Shown: one piece after another, positions 1 through 13,160 of the stretch
How the letters are laid out: every line of letters begins with the position of its first letter
How positions within the stretch are numbered: the first letter of the stretch is position 1
Assembly (NCBI GenBank): GCA_013396655.1
Contig: WBMV01001915.1
Span: 248,001 to 312,000 of the forward strand
Reading direction: 5' to 3'
DNA length: 64,000 nt
Source of the DNA: Campylorhamphus procurvoides
Lineage: Eukaryota > Chordata > Aves > Passeriformes > Dendrocolaptidae
Notes under the pieces: generated by a model
What the model saw: only the letters and a program-made list of their open reading frames with translations
Told to the model about the DNA's origin: nothing
The model's database searches: none
Made by a program: the position numbers and the translations under genes

Positions 1-958
1 ATCTATCTAAATTAGGATAGTATATACAAAAGATCAGTTTTCACAAAGAGAATTATAGAAATTAGAAACAGAGAGTTGTTAATCCAGCTATCCATTGGCG
101 ATGCCAGAGCAAGTTTGTTCACTCTCAGGAAGCTCATTCAGGAAAGGACCAAAAATTCTATCAGCATGAAGCTAGTAGTTTCTGTATGTTGCACATTACA
201 TTTTTCTAAATAACTCAGCATGTCTACAATATACTGTTAATTTTTAAGATTACTGGCTTCATTTACAGAGATTTGGCTTTAAATTTGCCTGAAGGCTCAG
301 TTCATGGCATAGTACCTCAGAAAGGCATTACAAACTTCATGACCAAGCACCCAAGCCAAATCACGCACACATCCAGCTGATAATTCTGTGCTCAGCCCAC
401 ACTGAGAAGTGAAAATGAGAAAAGCTCCATTTCAGGACTGAGATATACCATCAATATTGATTATCCTGTCCTGATGCACCAAGAACCCAGCAATGGCCAA
501 TGCTACAACCAGGCAGCGTGGCTGCAGCTGCCCAGTAGGACAGTTAAGGGTATAATTACCAGGCATCCCCTAAGTACAAGTTTCTTACATGGCTGTGCTG
601 TCTGCCCATGTGGACATTCTTTTCCTCCTACTGACTTTTCAACCTATAAAACATTTGCTTTTACATTCCCTGGTAGATAGAGATCTTGAAGGTATTAACT
701 TCCTACAGGTTTAATGAAAACAAGGAGCCTGAGCTTAGGCTGGACTGTGACAGTCACCATTTGCACAGCTTGTCTTCCACCAGGAGGGTTTTTGGGAGGG
801 AAACAAGAGAGCTCCAGGGATTTAGGAGATTTGGTCAGGAACTGCAATATGCTGAGTAAGAGGTGTGATGTTATTTTTGCGAGGTGTAGCCTCCAATACT
901 TCTAATATTTGTAAAACAACTGAAGTTATGAAGAAATGAAAGCCTTAAAATATACATC

Positions 959-1000
959 TAGAAAATACATATATACATATATATGTGCATATATTAATAT
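959..1000. repeat. AT-rich ATAC/ATAT simple repeat
   Basis: An imperfect alternation of ATAC, ATAT and ATGT words forms a low-complexity tract. Confidence 0.7.
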
Positions 1001-1962
1001 AACTTTGACAGATGTGTACTTCTCAAACACATTCAAATAGCACTTGCTTTCTTTGAGACTAATGAATCTAAATTTTTTTCAAGGAATCACCATATTTTCT
1101 CTTTATTTTTCATTACAAAATTAAAAGACATACTTTAGAAAAGCATCTTAAGAGACATCTTAAGGCAACATAAAAATCCAAATGAACTTTTAAATCAAAT
1201 GAAAAAGAGAATTTAACACAGCTGGCTTTTTTTTTGTTTTTACTGTGATAAGGCTGGCTCTGTGAAACTATAATCTCATTTCTTGTGCCCAACAAAGCAG
1301 TGGTTTTAAATTACTATTTTTGCTTGTTAGAAACCACAAGTTTTAAAATATTAAATTTATTTTAATATTAATAGTTAATATTAAAACCAAAATGGTAATA
1401 CACTAACAATAATTAATTACCAAGCCTAAACAGTAGCAGAAAATTAATCAAGTCTTATGAAGAGTAGGGAAGAAGAAAGCACGACACTTCAGAAAAACAG
1501 AATCGCTGTCTGAGTTGCTCATGTGCTCTGCTTTCTCAGGATTGCCCTAGTCACTCCAAGAAGTCCTATACGGTTCTGCTTCACAAAAGCTTTTCTCTAT
1601 TGCTGTATTCTTCCCCAGCTGCTAGTCTTCCTCTAACTCCCTTGTTCCTTATTCCCACACTCTAACATGCAGCCAGACTCATGCTGTCATTTAGTCCCCT
1701 CCTGTGTGTGCTTACTTCTCCTTCTTTCACTGACATAATTGTTGAATTTCTCTGTACTGCACTTTCCTCACCTCTTGACTCTATCTCTCACATTAAAGTC
1801 TGCCTTGCTAGCTCCTGCTGTGGTTCATTCTCATCCGTCACTTCTGTTTTCAGGCTGCAGTTCATATTTGTTGAAAGTTTTCTCCACAGGTTGCCTGCTA
1901 CCAGCCACAGACCAGCCCTTCATCCTGGATCTGTACACTTTTACTAGTCAGATATACTTTGC

Positions 1963-2016
1963 TACCTTCCTTTCATACCAGTGCTATCCTATGATATTAG
2001 TACCTTCCTTTCATAC
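1963..2016 (+). repeat. 16-nt direct duplication
   Basis: TACCTTCCTTTCATAC occurs at 1963-1978 and again at 2001-2016, separated by 22 nt. It is likely a small local duplication. Confidence 0.75.
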
Positions 2017-2529
2017 TGAGACCCATATCTTACAGAACTGTTTTTGTAGAACAGTTGGTAGAACAGTTTCTTCATAATATTTTTAATTATCAAGTTGGTT
2101 TTTTTGGTTTTTTTTTTCTAGAATCTAGAAAATTCCTAGGAGGTCACTGTTTTCATATTTGCTTTCATTTCAAGGATACTTAATTTCAGTGACATCCAAA
2201 CTCTCTCTGTGCTGAAAACAAAAAGGTAGTGAAGTGTCTTCACATCTCTGGTATTTAGACACTAGACAGACATGCCATAACTCAGGATGAGAGGTGGACA
2301 AAAAGCAGGAAGTGGTGGGCTAAAAGTGGAACTGGAAAACACAGTTAACTCCACTAAAGGGAAGGAACTCAAATTAGCTAAAAATGGCTAATTAGCTGCC
2401 TACAAGATATTTGCAGATGAGAACAGAATTCTTGGTGATATATCAAGAATTTAAATTAATTTAATGAGGATTTTAATGAGTTTTACCTGTGTGATCACTG
2501 ACTGTGATTTCAGCCACTTCTGTCTACAT

Positions 2530-2541
2530 TTATATATATAT

Positions 2542-2574
<33 letters not shown>
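2530..2574. repeat. (TA)n microsatellite
   Basis: Alternating TA is interrupted by CATACATG near the middle, with a long pure TA run on the right side. Confidence 0.9.
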
Positions 2575-3875
2575 AAAGAAAATAATCAGGAAACACAAAA
2601 CTAAAACTCAGAATAACAATTGTGGAGATAGAAGATAGAAGCTGCAGTAGGACTTACATGCACGTTAAATATTAGGAGCACATTGCTCTGCTGTCTACCA
2701 CATCCTCCTGAATTTAATTATCTTTGTGATCTACTCATTCAAATGTAGATGAAATTAGCCAAGGCATTATAAAACTGCAAGGAGTTACAAAGAGTCCACA
2801 CAGAAAAATAAATCTTCCATCATGGAGGGGTGACTGCATGAAACTAATTTTCTCAGACTATATTTATAGTACCAAAATACCAGAGACCACAGTCTTTGTA
2901 TTTATCTCTAGAAATATAACCGTAAGTGATTGTGAAATTGAGAGCTTTAGAGGTCTTTCCAGAAGGAGACCTTCAGATTCCTTTCCATGTATACTGCATA
3001 TCTTCAAATGCCAGATGAGTATAGCATGGCATGAGGGTCAAAACCAATGATAAAAATTTTCTTTCTCAGTCTTGAAGAGCTAAGAATATGCAACATGGAC
3101 AAAACTGGCACCTTGTTAGACTCGTGTGCCCTCTGAGAGGAGACAAGCATGATTGTAAAAGCCAAGATGTAGCTTGGACCATCTGACAAAAATCACTTCA
3201 AAATTGCAAAGAATCTTTTTCCCAGGGAAGTTCTATTCCACAATTTCAATAATCTGCCAACACACTGCATGAAAGCACTTGTTTAAATGGAATAGCAAAA
3301 GGCATAAGTTAATGACTTCTACTGAGTACTTACAGACCTCTTGGTAAGGAAGCTGCTGAACTGACTGATCCGTGCATTTCCATGCAGCCTGACCTCTGAT
3401 GAGTCCCTGCTTTGTGAGCACATGAATAGAACATGAGGAGTCTCCTAGCCTGCCCGATAGCTGAGAAGTGGTTCTTTTAAAGGTAACTCCTATGGCAGTA
3501 TGGTCTTCAACCACTGGGGAGCTGATAGGACACCACAAGTAACAGTTCTCTCCAGATTTTTCTATATTTCATGTATTTAGCTGCAAGTAATTTTCTAAGC
3601 TTTCTGGCACTTCTGTCCTTTTGCTGCTGAAGACATGACTTTGGCTATTGATAAGATGGTGAACTGAAAACACAAAGCATAGAAATGGTACCAGTGACAC
3701 AGCTGAAGGGTTTCATCTCCTCGTGAAACAAAGAAGACACATTGACTGAGAAAGAGTGACAGAACAAGGAAATAGCTGGTAGCAGGGAGAAGAGGCTCTT
3801 TGTACTGCTCAAGAAAAAGCACACTTTTGGTGAAACACAGACAAGGCTTTAACTAGACCTTCAAATTCAGTGGCA

Positions 3876-3915
3876 TTTTTCTGATGTTTTCTGATTTTGT
3901 CTGATTTTTTCTGAT
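3876..3915 (+). repeat. 10-nt tandem repeat (CTGATNTTNT)
   Basis: Four CTGAT words occur at exactly 10-nt spacing (3881, 3891, 3901 and 3911), separated by T-rich fillers. Confidence 0.8.
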
Positions 3916-6892
3916 ATTAATATATGCTGTATTAAAAAACCCCTTAGAGTATTGCCTACACATAATTCATAGATTTTAGAACATCTACAATACTGAGTTT
4001 CTATAGAAATCAGTTTTAGTTTGTGAAGTGTTGCTGTGTTATCTTTTCTACTTAATACAGTTGTTAAATATGACACTTCCTGAACACTGCAGGCTAGAAG
4101 AAAAATTGTATTAATTTTATCTTTTAAAAAATATTTAAGATAGCCACTTTATAAAAAAATAAGTAATGTTAATAACTATTAATTGATTTAGTTAATCACA
4201 GGAATGTAATTTTTTCTTCATAGTACAAATTTGTTCTTGACAGGTCTTGCTGCAGCAAATAGCAACAAGAACAGTACTTATTACTGTGAATATTTTCAAT
4301 TAAGTCTCAACATGATTTCATAATCAAGCTAAAAATAATTTTTACTGGCACCAAAATCTAACTAGACAAGGGCAAACCCAAAATATTAGAGTACTATAGT
4401 TACAAAACTGAATAAGATCTGATTGTAACTTTTGGAGCAGAGATTTAATTAGTGTAAGGTAACATACATAGTTTAACATTTCATATTGTAATGAAACAAT
4501 CGTGACAGTAAAAAAATTTAATCTCATTTACACAAGCACTTGCAAGCATTGAAAAAAACTCCTAGAAGCAGATATAAAGGTTAAGGAAACTATGTTTTGA
4601 TGACTTTAAAAAAAAAAAGAGCTAAAAAAAGAATCTGTTTGTCTTATACAGATACACAAAGGGCCATACACAAAGTATTTAGGTGATAGGGAAAAAAGTA
4701 TTTTTTCCATTTGTTTTGCATTCACCTTTTCCTGGATACACTCCATTACAAGTGGTTGAGAACAACAACTTGGATGATTTCTTCCTTCTGTGATGTTCTC
4801 GGTTCATTTTTTTGCTTTCTAGTATACTCCCTGAGCAGGAAGAGAGAGTTTAATTGAACTCACATATGCCTAACAGCACTAGAGAAAATCCTATCACTTT
4901 GTTCAATCAATACTCAAAAGGCAATAACAAAACCTGTACTGACATTTAAGAAAAATCTTGCAAACTACTAAAATGTAAACTATGGTAGCAAAAATGCGCA
5001 GTTCACTGCACTCATTAGGTTAGATTCTCATGTTTCCACTTAATTTAGTTGCGCTTGTGATGTCTTCAATTTATTGCCTCACTATCCATCGCCAAAGCAT
5101 TTGGTAATTGCAAAATATAAGGATGTATTTTACTTTATCGAAGCTTAAAAAAAAAAAAGTTTAACCTAGAGTTTTCCAATAGCAAAGTTAAGATGCACAA
5201 TGTACATCCAGGAGGACAGGAAGAATAATTTCATAAGTTCCTTTTCATTGTGCTAAAGCAGAAAATAATCTTGACACATTTTATGCTTATATTCTGGCTC
5301 TTCATTGACTTCTGCTGGTGTCAGGTAACTTCTCTATTCTGTTCTTCTCTTATTGTTCCGTATGTCTGCCTCACTTATACAGACCACAAAGTCACATATG
5401 AATGAAAAATGGTTTAAAATTGGATACAAGTGCTTATAATGCACAAGAATTTGGCATCTCATTCCAAAGTAATAAACCTGAAAAATACTGTTCATAGTCC
5501 CAGTGGTGCCTAAGTTCCCAAGATTCAGCACTTTTATCCAAAATTGCCCTCTAATTTTGATTCTGTTCATGTTGTGAAGGAAGTGACTTGCCAAAAGGGA
5601 GATGGCAGGGACCTATCCTACATCAGCATTCAGGAAACACAGGTCCTGCACTTTCTGCCTCAGGGACAAATCTGGTAAGCTTTACAAACTGCAGCTGCAG
5701 AAACCGGCTCAAGAAATGTAGTTTTGGCCACTGCTTTCTTTAATTACATCTCTAGAGAAGCAGAAACCAAATGTCTCTCTCATATTGCAACCAGTGAAGA
5801 AGAGGTATCCACGATGGAGGGAGATCTGGGTTCAGAGCCCCTCCCTTGCTGAAGAAAACTAAAATATTTCCCATTTTCTTGCAGAGTACTTGGAACACAT
5901 CATCTGGCATATACCTGACATGCACTATTTTGCAAACTGAAGTTACTGCTAGCACCTAAAAAAATTAAAAAGACCCAGTAGGACACATAAAGCACAGAAA
6001 AAGGCACTGATAAAAAGAGCTCTGATTGTAGGCTAATGTTAGGGCAATTTGATTGTGAGCAGAGGGTTCAGCTTCCTGATCCAATGGTTACTTGTGTGTT
6101 TTCTGGGAGCCATCAGTGGTACACGTAGCTAGTATTAAATTATTCTGTTAATATAATTCCTCCTATAAGAGTTTTCTGTTAGAGGCTCATCCAAGTTTGG
6201 GCTGAGAGCATCCTCACACTTTTTCCATGGAAGACAAAAGCAATCTAAATGGTCTGGAGATGCACTGGGAGTCATAGCCCAGTTCATTATGAGAGACATC
6301 AGCACAAAATGTCTGGAAGTACGAAGAGCTCCCACAACTGTATTCTCAGTATCTGTATGTTTTCCCATGAGCTCTGTGTCCTGTGTGATGTTCAAAAGCA
6401 GAAGTTCTGCAATGTTTACCTCCGCATTTTGTCCTACAGAAAGCACAGATTGCGTGTGTTTGTAATAGAGACAGAGCAGTCAGTGAAATGAGAGAGTGCA
6501 CTAAAACTGAACTTTTTTAACACTGCAACATACATGTTAAGTTACATACCAGTCAAGGCCAGAGAGCTGTTTTGAATTGGTCTGCACAGCAGGCCTCTAT
6601 TACCAACCTCTCTTTTGGGGCTATTTTCACGACTTTTTTTTAGTTTCAGACAATTGTTTTACTAATTCCCTTCTACCCTTAGAAAGAGAATTTAATTTAT
6701 CAAAGGGGTATTATTAGTATTACTGATATCATGGGTAGTGTTAAAGACATAGATTCAATACTGAGATACAACTTGCCAAAAGATGTTCAATATTGCATTC
6801 CAAGTACAAGGGAAAAAATCCTGTATTATTATGAAATATTAAATTTAAAAAAAGATGCAGCCCTAATGAATCTGGAAATATGGATTTTTTGG

Positions 6893-6914
6893 TTTGGTTT
6901 TTTTTTTTTTTTTT
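6893..6914. repeat. Poly-T tract
   Basis: The tract starts with GGTTTGG interruptions and then runs as uninterrupted T to TTTTGGTGC. It could be the antisense tail of an old retrocopy, but no element is visible next to it. Confidence 0.7.
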
Positions 6915-9900
6915 GGTGCTAAAACCATGTCTCTGATAACTATTGACCAGCAAAGTTGTACAGCACTCTTCCTGCTGGCCTTTGGAGATCTGAAGTAAAT
7001 TTCCCTTCAGGGCACATTGTTATTTAGTGATGGTGGTTCACAGAGTAATGGGTGGATGAGTATTATCCTTCTGGATCCATACAAACAGTAATCATGGAGG
7101 TGGCTACGTAAGAAATTGACAAAACTAGAAAAATTATTTAAACTGGAAAAAAACCCAAATGAATTTTCTCCCTAAACTATAAACTACATAGATACACAGA
7201 GCTGTAACTATGGGTAAGCACCCCAAACATGTCAGGCAAAGTGAAAACTGAATAATCGTCAGCATAAAAGTATGAGATTGCCCTGTAAGATTCTTTTTTT
7301 TCACTTTCAAGTTTCAGTAGTATAAAATCAGAGCTCTCTTTCACAGAATAATCAACAGGAAATTCATGTATATTATATCACATGTTAACTAAGGGATTAT
7401 AAAATCCCAAAAAGAGTTTTCAAATGAAAACCTTCTTGAGGAAAACCTAAATTCTTCCTTATGTAACAACACAAAAAAACCAAATCTTGTTTACTGTGAA
7501 AACAGAAATAAAATGTCTTTAAAGTTTGTGGTTGGTTTTTTGTTTTGTTTTTTTTATGAGATGCATAATTTTTTTAACAGGGATCTTATGAGAACTCTTC
7601 TGCTCTAAATAAGATAGACTAGCAGTATTCTTACAAAGAAAGATCACCCTACATTTCTCTCTCTATTTTTACCTCTAATTATGGAAAGAAAAAATTCTTT
7701 TGGTAGGTCAAGCTAAATGTTCTGGTATCACTTAGAACTTTCTCCTTTTTTCCCCCCTTATTAATGGAATTAAATAGTAATATAATAGTAATAAAACTTG
7801 TTTTTCAAGGAAAGAAAATAATTTTTTGAAACATAAGTAAAGATTTTTAATATTATAAATGCCTATAGCAATGGGTTTGTACCACAGGCAGATGGAAATG
7901 TTACCTCACTGAGTTGATAACTGTACTACAGAAAGGAAGTTTGATGAATAATTTGTGATTGGCCCAGTATTGCACAGCTGGTGTACATGATGTACTCATT
8001 TTGTCCCAAAATTAAGCTTTTTATTCTTACTCTCTAGTCTCACCACAGGACCTCTTTCTCATATGCCTGGAATGTCTCCTTATATATGGCATAAGGTGTC
8101 ACCACACTTTGTTTGTGAGAAATGTCTTCAAGAGGACGTCTATAAGATCATAGTTAGCACTATCTGGAGTTCAGTTGTGATACCTCAGCTGGATGTTTCT
8201 TTTCATTGCATCCATCTCTCAGAAAAGCTTTATGAACCTGAGGACTCAAATATACACCTAGTTCCTCTGAAGAAAATCTGTTGAGGAACTCCATAAATTT
8301 TGTGCTGCCTTATCCTCTTCCCTAGTTTGTTCCTACATGTGGAGTAAAACAAAATTAAAACCAAAATGTAAGTATATTTAAAAGTCAATTTTTTTAGTTC
8401 ATAATTGGAGTCTATTTATTTATTAGCATACTCTCCAGAGTTTATTTAGTAAAAGCTGATTAATGGCCTTAGTAATGTGTTTATTGTAATGGCCCTTTCT
8501 ATTTGGTATTCAGGTCACACTTCTCAACTAATGAGTGGGACAAATTTGCCTTAATCTCTTGTCAACTGCTAATCCTATATTTCTATCAATGTGTTGATTT
8601 TGAAAATAAATCAGATTACACATCAAGAATACTGATAGAAGTATAATACTAAACATTAAAGCAATCTATTAACACTAAGAATCTGTCTCTGAAATAGGAG
8701 AGGAAATAAACCCCAAACAAATGGCTTGCTTCAAATCACCTTATATATATGGTGAATTATAGATATGATTTAAAAAAAATTAAAATACAGACCAACTTAC
8801 AATTAGTGAAAGATAATTTCAGTTGTCATATTGTCCATATAAATTAATTCTAAGGATAGAAAACAGCAATCTCTGTTGTTTAAACAAATACACTTTTAGT
8901 GCAGTAAATTGTTTGTTTGCTATATTCTGTCTCATTTGAGACAATGAAAGGCAATCAATGTAGTTTCTCCTTTAGTTACCACCATTCAAAGTGACTAATC
9001 ATTCTCTTTTTAATAGGAAGCATATTAACTATGTGTGTGGTAGAAAACTTTTTTATATAAATCACATTTGGAACTGAGAAGTGTCCCTACCAGACCAAGA
9101 GCAGTGTTCCCAATGGATGCCCTTCAATTATGCCATAAACTGAAGAAATTGCTCTACAGGCTAAATCATTGGTTCATGACAGACATAACTGAGACTGTTC
9201 TACTTATGAATACAGCACTTTAGGCTGCAGTTTAAACACCCTACAAACCATAAAGAATCCAAAACTTGGCTTTTAACACAGAGAAGATAAAATCCAAGCT
9301 TTTTGCTCCAAGAGACCTACTTCTCTTACATTTCTTCTAAGAAAAGATGTAGCCATGAAATATCAAAATTTCGCAATACTTTAAGCTTATTTCACTGGGG
9401 TCACCCTCTGGACCTCTCCAGAATTTGTTAAAATGGAAGTGCCTCGTTTTGAGGAACATTATTTAATTGTCTCAAGGACAGTCATCATTTTGTTGGCACT
9501 GAATCAACTGATTTTTCTACTTTTCTCTACAGAGAACTATAACTTCAAGAATATATGCTGTAACTTAATCTCAGCAAAATTATATGGGATGTCAGCAGAG
9601 CTCATAACACTGTCTCAAAATTCCATTTTTACAGCCCTATAAATTCATGCCACATAAGGCATCTTAGAAAGGGTACTTAGCTTACATGGAGCAACATAGA
9701 GAAATGGCAACTCAGGCAGCGTCCCGTGCCCCCCTGCACCGTCTGCCATGTGTAGGTGTGCAGGGCCCCCCAGAGCACGGCACTCTACAGATACACACCA
9801 GGGCATTTATTTCTGTCCAAACACATGATTACACCTCTCTGCAGGCACTGCTGCACTGGTCTTGCACTGCACTGCATGCTTTTTTTCATCTCTTTCAATA

Positions 9901-11370
9901 GGTTTCATCTATTGTGGTTGTATAGCCAAAGACATAACGGGCTCAGTCTCCAAGAGTACTCTGGACCTCGTACCTATGACTGAATATATGTACGCACAGG
10001 AAATGTTTTAGTATGTATAATTCATGGAGTGCTCCAGATTCTGAAAACATAAATTAAACTGCTTAGGCTTGTGGATGTAATCAGCCTACAGACACAATGG
10101 GTCTTGACTAACTAAAGAAAAGACAAAATGTTTTCCCAGCTAAAGGAGAAATGTCAGCTAAATAAGGGATGTCAAGACACTCAGATATCTCTGCCAGATA
10201 CATGTCAGAGACAGCACATGTAAGTTGAAAGGGGTATCTAAGACTGTATAATCAGAAGAGGGCAAAGATTTTACTTGTTAATGAAATACAGTTGAGAATA
10301 ACAGATCTGCACCTGTATGGAAGTCTGATCATCAGTTCCCTCAGGGCTGTCCAGAAGGAAAATGATTGCATTCCAGATATGAATAGCTAAAGCAACACTT
10401 TTATTATCTGCATTTTGTATTCTATTTTCCTCTGTAAAGAAAGCCATCTTTTCCACTAGGAAGAATGCCTGTGGAATTAGGACCTGAAGGTTACAGTATA
10501 AACTCCTTCTAACTCACCAAATGCTGGCTTCTAGGAATGATTGCTTGGCTCAGGAATAGGGAATATACCTTTAGCTATTTTTTGTAGCACTGAAAAGGTA
10601 CAAGAACCACAAGTAAATTCTAATTTATCTTGTTACTCTGATCTGCACTATCTTGTCTTTTACTAAAGTCTTAAGTAAAACTGCTTTTGTGCCATCCAAC
10701 CATTATTTTGATTCCAAGGTTAAAGAATTTCTATATTCTCTTTTTTTAAATTGCTTCAAAATAGGCCAAATCAGTTCAAAAAATACAGATCTTGTATATT
10801 CTTATACTTAAAATTTTCATTAAACGAAATAACACGAATGAGAACAGCACTGATACACTTTCTTAAAAGGAGTATGAACTTTTAAAAAATAAACTGCAAC
10901 TCTCTTTTAAGCCAAAATAGAAACCAGAGAATGAGTCTCATCTATTTTTATTCATGTTTTCTGCATTCCAATGCTCTTAAGACTGACAGTTTTCTTGCTC
11001 TTTCTTATCCCATAACAATAGTTATCTAAAGAGCACCACTGAAGGTCTTCTCATGCAATGAATATGAAACCACACTTGGATTTTCTTGCTATGATAATTT
11101 GAAAATATCAGTTCCTAGTGCCCTTGTTAATGAGATCAGATATTTTCAACTTCTTGGATTACTGTTTCCCTTTTTTTTTATTATTTATTTTTTTTAAACT
11201 CTGTTACCCTTGTTGGGCTGGCAGAGTTACCAGATGAGCAATTTCTAGGTATTTAAAATTATATATATGTCTGAGAAGAAACGAGCATTGTTTATTCAGG
11301 TTTCTGTCACATTTCCTGTGTAGTCAGTTCTCTCTCTGGATAGAACATACACTACATATGTTTGGGAGAA

Positions 11371-11430
11371 TATACACAGTTCAACTGTGTATATAGTATA
11401 GTTCAACTATAGAATATAGTTCAACTATAT
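11371..11430. repeat. Cluster of three palindromes sharing AGTTCAACT
   Basis: Three perfect palindromes with a single central C lie in 60 nt: TATACACAGTT-C-AACTGTGTATA (11371-11393), TATAGTT-C-AACTATA (11397-11411) and ATATAGTT-C-AACTATAT (11414-11430). Each shares the GTTCAAC centre. They could form hairpins or cruciforms; no function is known to me. Confidence 0.85.
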
Positions 11431-12355
11431 ACATAGTTGAAGGAAATCCAAAACCTTCAAACAAATATTATGATGATGATTCTGTGATTACCATTATTTT
11501 ACAATTATTCATTTTGCTCCCACCTATAACAACAAATCAACATACTCTTTACTCATAAAGCAACTGTTCCTATCTGATATACTAGAAAAATACAGACCAG
11601 AATAAAAAATACATTGTTGTATGTATTTTGAGTTTCAGTTTCTATGATAAATAACAAGAAATAGTCTAAAAATAACTTGAAAGGACATTTCATATGGACC
11701 TTTTAAGGCATGTATTGTAAGTCTGATACACAGTCCTGAAAACAGTTATGGTGACCTACTTTCAAAAAAACTTCTGGCATAGATATAGTTATAAAATATG
11801 AATGAAGAAAACCACAGAAATAAAATTATGCTTTACAAAACACTTGAAAAAAAAGTTTCAGACATAGAAACAGGCATTTCATCACTGACTTCCATGTGAG
11901 CACACAATTTATAAAAGCCTAATTGCTATAAATATGATCACAAATTTCTACAGAAGTAGTATTATCTTCTCTGATATCAGTATGCTTTTTCAAACCTGAT
12001 ATGTAAGTAGATAGTTAGCTGATCCATAGAATGATATAATTTCTTCAGAAACTACCTAAGAGCCATTTGACCCAATTTCTACATGGTACCACTGCTCTTC
12101 CACCTGATATCCCCTGCTTCTCAGTTCCAGAAAACTGTACTTACAGGATGTCTACAGCATATTAGTATTTTGATCTCAGCTTGTAGTAGTACCTGATTCC
12201 TTGTGCAGGCACTTACCATCTGAAAACAGGAACATGATGAGACAGACCAGAGAAATTTATGAATTCATTAAAGACATTAATTGCAAGTTTTAGTCCTCTG
12301 GCATTAGTGTACAGCACTGGTGTCCAACATTTTCTTTAAGATGTACCAGTGGGCA

Positions 12356-12600
12356 GAAACAGAATGGGTTGGATTGGAAGGAACCTTAAAAACCATCTAG
12401 TTCCAACCCACCTGCAACAGGCAGGGACACCTTCCACCAGACCAGTTTGCTCAAAATCCCATCCCACCTGGCCTTGAACACTTCCAGAGATGGGGATAGC
12501 CACAACTTCTCTGAGCAGCCTGTTCCAGTGTCTTGCCATTCTCATTTTGAAGGAACTTTAAGACATGCATATTTCTTCCTAATGTAACCTCACCCACCCA
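12356..12600 (-). mobile_element. CR1 LINE 3' end, antisense
   Basis: The plus strand reads AGAATGGGTTGGATTGGAAG, followed by phrases such as CCATCTAGTTCCAACCC and CCTGTTCCAGTGTCTTGCC. This is the reverse complement of the avian CR1 3' region. The copy is 5'-truncated near the CACCCACCC tract at 12590-12603 and carries no coding capacity. Confidence 0.92.
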
Positions 12601-13060
12601 CCCAAAAGTCCATCACATTGTGTCACCAGAACCACAACACCATACACACACCTCATCCAGGTGGCCACAGGCTTGCCCACCACATGACCAGTGTGTTTGC
12701 ATGACCCAGTTTTTTAAAGGGTGCCTGTGCCTTTTCCAGTTAGGTGCAGCCACATGTGGCCCCTCAGAAGTGCTGTCAAATAGGACAGCAGGAGCTGGTG
12801 TGCAGTAACAACTCTACAAAACAACCCACATCCCCAACCAGCAGGCAGGGGGCATTTCCAGAAGACAGTAGCAGGAGGTGCACTGGCTGCTGTCATCAGG
12901 GCCAGGCACAGGTCAGCCCTGAGCACAGCCCTCTGCCAGGGAGCAGCCGAGGGAGAGGCACTGCCAGCCAGAGCCACGCAGGCTCCCCTGCTGTCTGCTG
13001 CTCTTCTAACAGCACTAAAATGCAGCTCCTTATTCAACAGCTTTTCAGAACACCCTATTC
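12601..13060. other. GC-rich patch next to the antisense CR1 (unidentified)
   Basis: Base composition rises sharply from the AT-rich background, with GCAGC- and GCCAGC-type words, for example around 12830-13010. Open frames of 107 and 124 codons exist on the two strands, but they overlap and have no recognisable domain. It may be an unrelated repeat, a processed-gene remnant or a regulatory island. I cannot name it. Confidence 0.4.
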
Positions 13061-13129
13061 ACAGTCAGTGGATCAAAAGACCTTGAGTACTTTTGAAAGA
13101 GTTGCATTTCACATTTGAGCCCGATGAGC

Positions 13130-13160
13130 ATCTAATCAGTTGTTGGGAAACTGATTAGAT
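13130..13160. repeat. Perfect 12-bp inverted repeat with 7-nt loop
   Basis: ATCTAATCAGTT (13130-13141) and AACTGATTAGAT (13149-13160) are exact reverse complements around the loop GTTGGGA. It lies just beyond the GC-rich patch. Confidence 0.85.
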
